From an uncultured Oscillospiraceae bacterium (GTDB lineage: Bacteria; Bacillota; Clostridia; Oscillospirales; Oscillospiraceae), in assembly GCA_934569045.1 (NCBI GenBank), contig CAKTJX010000001.1:62001-126000 (forward strand): 64,000 nt of DNA. The letters run 5' to 3'. The translations under genes and the position numbers were made by a program. How positions within the stretch are numbered: the stretch's first letter is position 1; the number at the start of each line of letters is the position of its first letter. This document shows, in pieces, positions 62,842-64,000 of the stretch. The notes beneath the pieces are model-generated. The model worked only from the letters and a program-made list of their open reading frames with translations, ran no database searches and had not been told where the DNA came from.

Positions 62842-63870
62842 TCACCTCCCCGCGTTCAGGTATTCCCGAACCGTATCCCGGGAGACCTCCAGAAGCTTCG
62901 CAAGGCAGTCACTGTCCAGCCCGGGGCTCCGGTCCGACAGCAGCAGGCACAGGCGGTTCTCCCCGCTTTTCGCCCGGTAATCCTGGGCCCCGGCATAGGC
63001 CACCGCTGTATAAGGAGACAGCAGGCAGTCATAATTCTTCAGGACGCCGTTCAGGGTGATGCCAAGCCGTTCCCGGCTGACCACCCCCACGAACAGCAGC
63101 CTCTGCAGCCGCCGCAGCAGCATCTCCTCCGGGATATAGGTCAAGCCCATATACGCGCACTGGGCGTAGGCTTTGGCAGCCTGCTCCCCGCCCAGGCAGT
63201 ATAACAGCTGCTCCAGCCCCAAGGGCAGCACCACATCCGCCCTTGGAATCAGCGTCCGGACGCAGACACCGTCTGTCCGCAGCTGGCCAAGGTGGACCAG
63301 CTCCCAGACACTGTTATTTTCATTGCAGCAGCAGATCAACTTCCCGATAGGGAAACCCATCTGCATCAGATACATACCCGCCAGGATGCCGGAAAAGTCC
63401 CCAGACACCGCCGCGAATTCCGCCGGTTCCTCCCAGCTGACCTCATTTTTGGCCGTCATCCGGGCGAGAACCGTCCCCGCGGCGGCCAGCTGAATGACCG
63501 TCTGGGCCCAGAAGCCGCAGCGCTGTCCCAGGCGCTCCGAAAGGAACCGCAGCAGATAGCCCTGCTCCCCTTCCGGGTTGTGCCAGCTCTGGACCAGCAC
63601 GGTTTTCCGGTCCAGATCCTTTTGCCGCACCCAGCGGCGGCCTACAGAAAAATCCAGATCCCAAGGGGTAATTCGTTCCCCAAGGTAGAGCCCCAGCAGC
63701 TTTGCCGCCGCGGCATTCTCTGTGAGATTCCCCAGCGCACGGATTTCTTCCCTTGTCAGTCTCGGCACCTCTGCCGGAACAAACAGGCCGCCGTCCGGGC
63801 TTCGATCCTCCTGGAAAGCCTCCAGAGCCTCAAAGGACTCCTCGTCACTTCTTGTTGTCCTGTAGCGCAG
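62842..63870 (-). CDS. Shortened threonine-synthase-like protein lacking the PLP-lysine region
   Basis: 342 aa from a CTG start at 63870; a GTG at 63768 would remove the conserved N-terminus. N-terminus RYRTTRSDEESFEALEAF then SPDGGLFVPAEVPRL is that of threonine synthase, and the later SGDFSGILAGMYLMQMGFPI, KLICCCNENN and YTAVAYAG match its second half. Between them, about 130-150 residues are missing, including the usual GPTLAFKD segment with the PLP lysine and the SGDTGSAA loop. So it is probably not a threonine synthase. GGGAGTG lies 8 nt before the CTG, inside the end of the preceding dipeptidase gene (26-nt overlap). Confidence 0.7.
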   Translation of the reverse strand: MRYRTTRSDEESFEALEAFQEDRSPDGGLFVPAEVPRLTREEIRALGNLTENAAAAKLLGLYLGERITPWDLDFSVGRRWVRQKDLDRKTVLVQSWHNPEGEQGYLLRFLSERLGQRCGFWAQTVIQLAAAGTVLARMTAKNEVSWEEPAEFAAVSGDFSGILAGMYLMQMGFPIGKLICCCNENNSVWELVHLGQLRTDGVCVRTLIPRADVVLPLGLEQLLYCLGGEQAAKAYAQCAYMGLTYIPEEMLLRRLQRLLFVGVVSRERLGITLNGVLKNYDCLLSPYTAVAYAGAQDYRAKSGENRLCLLLSDRSPGLDSDCLAKLLEVSRDTVREYLNAGR

Positions 63871-64000
63871 CGTCCATCACTCCCAACGCATTGTTCCAAT
63901 AGATATTTCGCACCATGTCCTCCGTCAGCCCCCGCTCCAGCAGGCGGTTCGCCAGGGCCGGATAGCTCTCAATCCCCTCAAAGCCCTCCGCCAGTGCATC
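63845..64000 (-). CDS. Membrane dipeptidase (M19) C-terminus, cut by window edge
   Basis: Last 51 codons only. FEGIESYPALANRLLERGLT then EDMVRNIYWNNALGVM matches the C-terminal helix pair of M19 renal-type dipeptidases (normally G-x-E-D-x-S-K-x-P-N-L-x-x-x-L-L-x-R-G, ending in G-x-N-x-L-x-V). The usual G-G-N is W-N-N here. Its end overlaps the next gene. Confidence 0.72.
   Translation of the reverse strand, partial: DALAEGFEGIESYPALANRLLERGLTEDMVRNIYWNNALGVMDAALQDNKK

Noticed and set aside
62842..63768. GTG at 63768 as start of the threonine-synthase-like gene
   Set aside because: It would delete the conserved RTTRS and DGGLFVP N-terminus; the CTG at 63870 keeps it and has a ribosome site.

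Overview
The window reads as chromosome from a spore-forming, low-to-mid-GC-ancestry Firmicute of the Clostridia, most likely an Oscillospiraceae/Ruminococcaceae gut bacterium. Coding DNA is GC-rich and densely packed, with strong AGGAGG ribosome sites and TTG/GTG starts. Sporulation genes are scattered among housekeeping genes (spoIIAA-spoIIAB-sigF, yunB, a YlbJ-like gene, yqfC-yqfD, cwlD, cotJ). A tig-clpP-clpX-lon-engB order and a valine T-box upstream of valS are typical Firmicute layouts. I saw no tRNA, rRNA, CRISPR array, insertion sequence or phage block.

Layout. 1-6.1 kb: glycogen branching enzyme (cut by the left edge), a GT-C membrane glycosyltransferase with a GT2 polyprenyl-phosphate glycosyltransferase, TspO and a second GT2 enzyme. 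6.1-9.0 kb: sigma-A promoter, T-box leader and valS. 9.1-10.6 kb: the spoIIA operon, which sets forespore sigma-F activity. 10.6-15.8 kb: pcrA, yunB, ligA. 15.8-17.0 kb: a small Cys-rich protein and a YlbJ-like membrane protein on the minus strand. 17.0-24.3 kb: a long plus-strand operon yqfC-yqfD-phoH-ybeY-era-yqzL-recO-mutS2. 24.3-28.7 kb: an HPr-like protein, uvrC, rsmD, coaD, a coiled-coil protein and a TIGR04086-like membrane protein. 28.7-30.5 kb: AT-rich gap, membrane protein, xerD. 30.5-33.3 kb: ECF sigma factor, anti-sigma-like protein and lipoprotein. 33.4-35.6 kb: pfkA, a nucleotidyltransferase and a small protein.

35.6-45.8 kb is the most accessory part: an AT-rich, gene-poor 560-bp stretch with recombinase-site-like repeats and a promoter, a tyrosine recombinase, a membrane-anchored XRE regulator, then radA, cwlD, the cotJ spore coat operon (CotJA and CotJB fused), a BlaI/M56 regulatory pair whose M56 protein carries a C-terminal phosphodiester-glycosidase-like domain, and a second ECF/anti-sigma module. 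45.8-52.5 kb is a minus-strand operon asp23-nusB-M22-xseA-xseB-ispA-tldD-tldE. 52.5-55.6 kb: TepA, YbaK, a TSCPD protein, a membrane protein and a lipoprotein. 55.6-62.1 kb: tig-clpP-clpX-lon-engB. The right edge holds a metallophosphoesterase, a shortened threonine-synthase-like protein and the end of an M19 dipeptidase.

The best candidates for something new are the recombinase-linked inverted repeats flanking a promoter (35.8-36.1 kb), the structured-looking RNA inside that segment, the M56-glycosidase fusion, the PLP-lysine-less threonine-synthase homolog and the nested inverted repeat in the clpP leader. All identifications come from reading sequence by eye; no database search was run.
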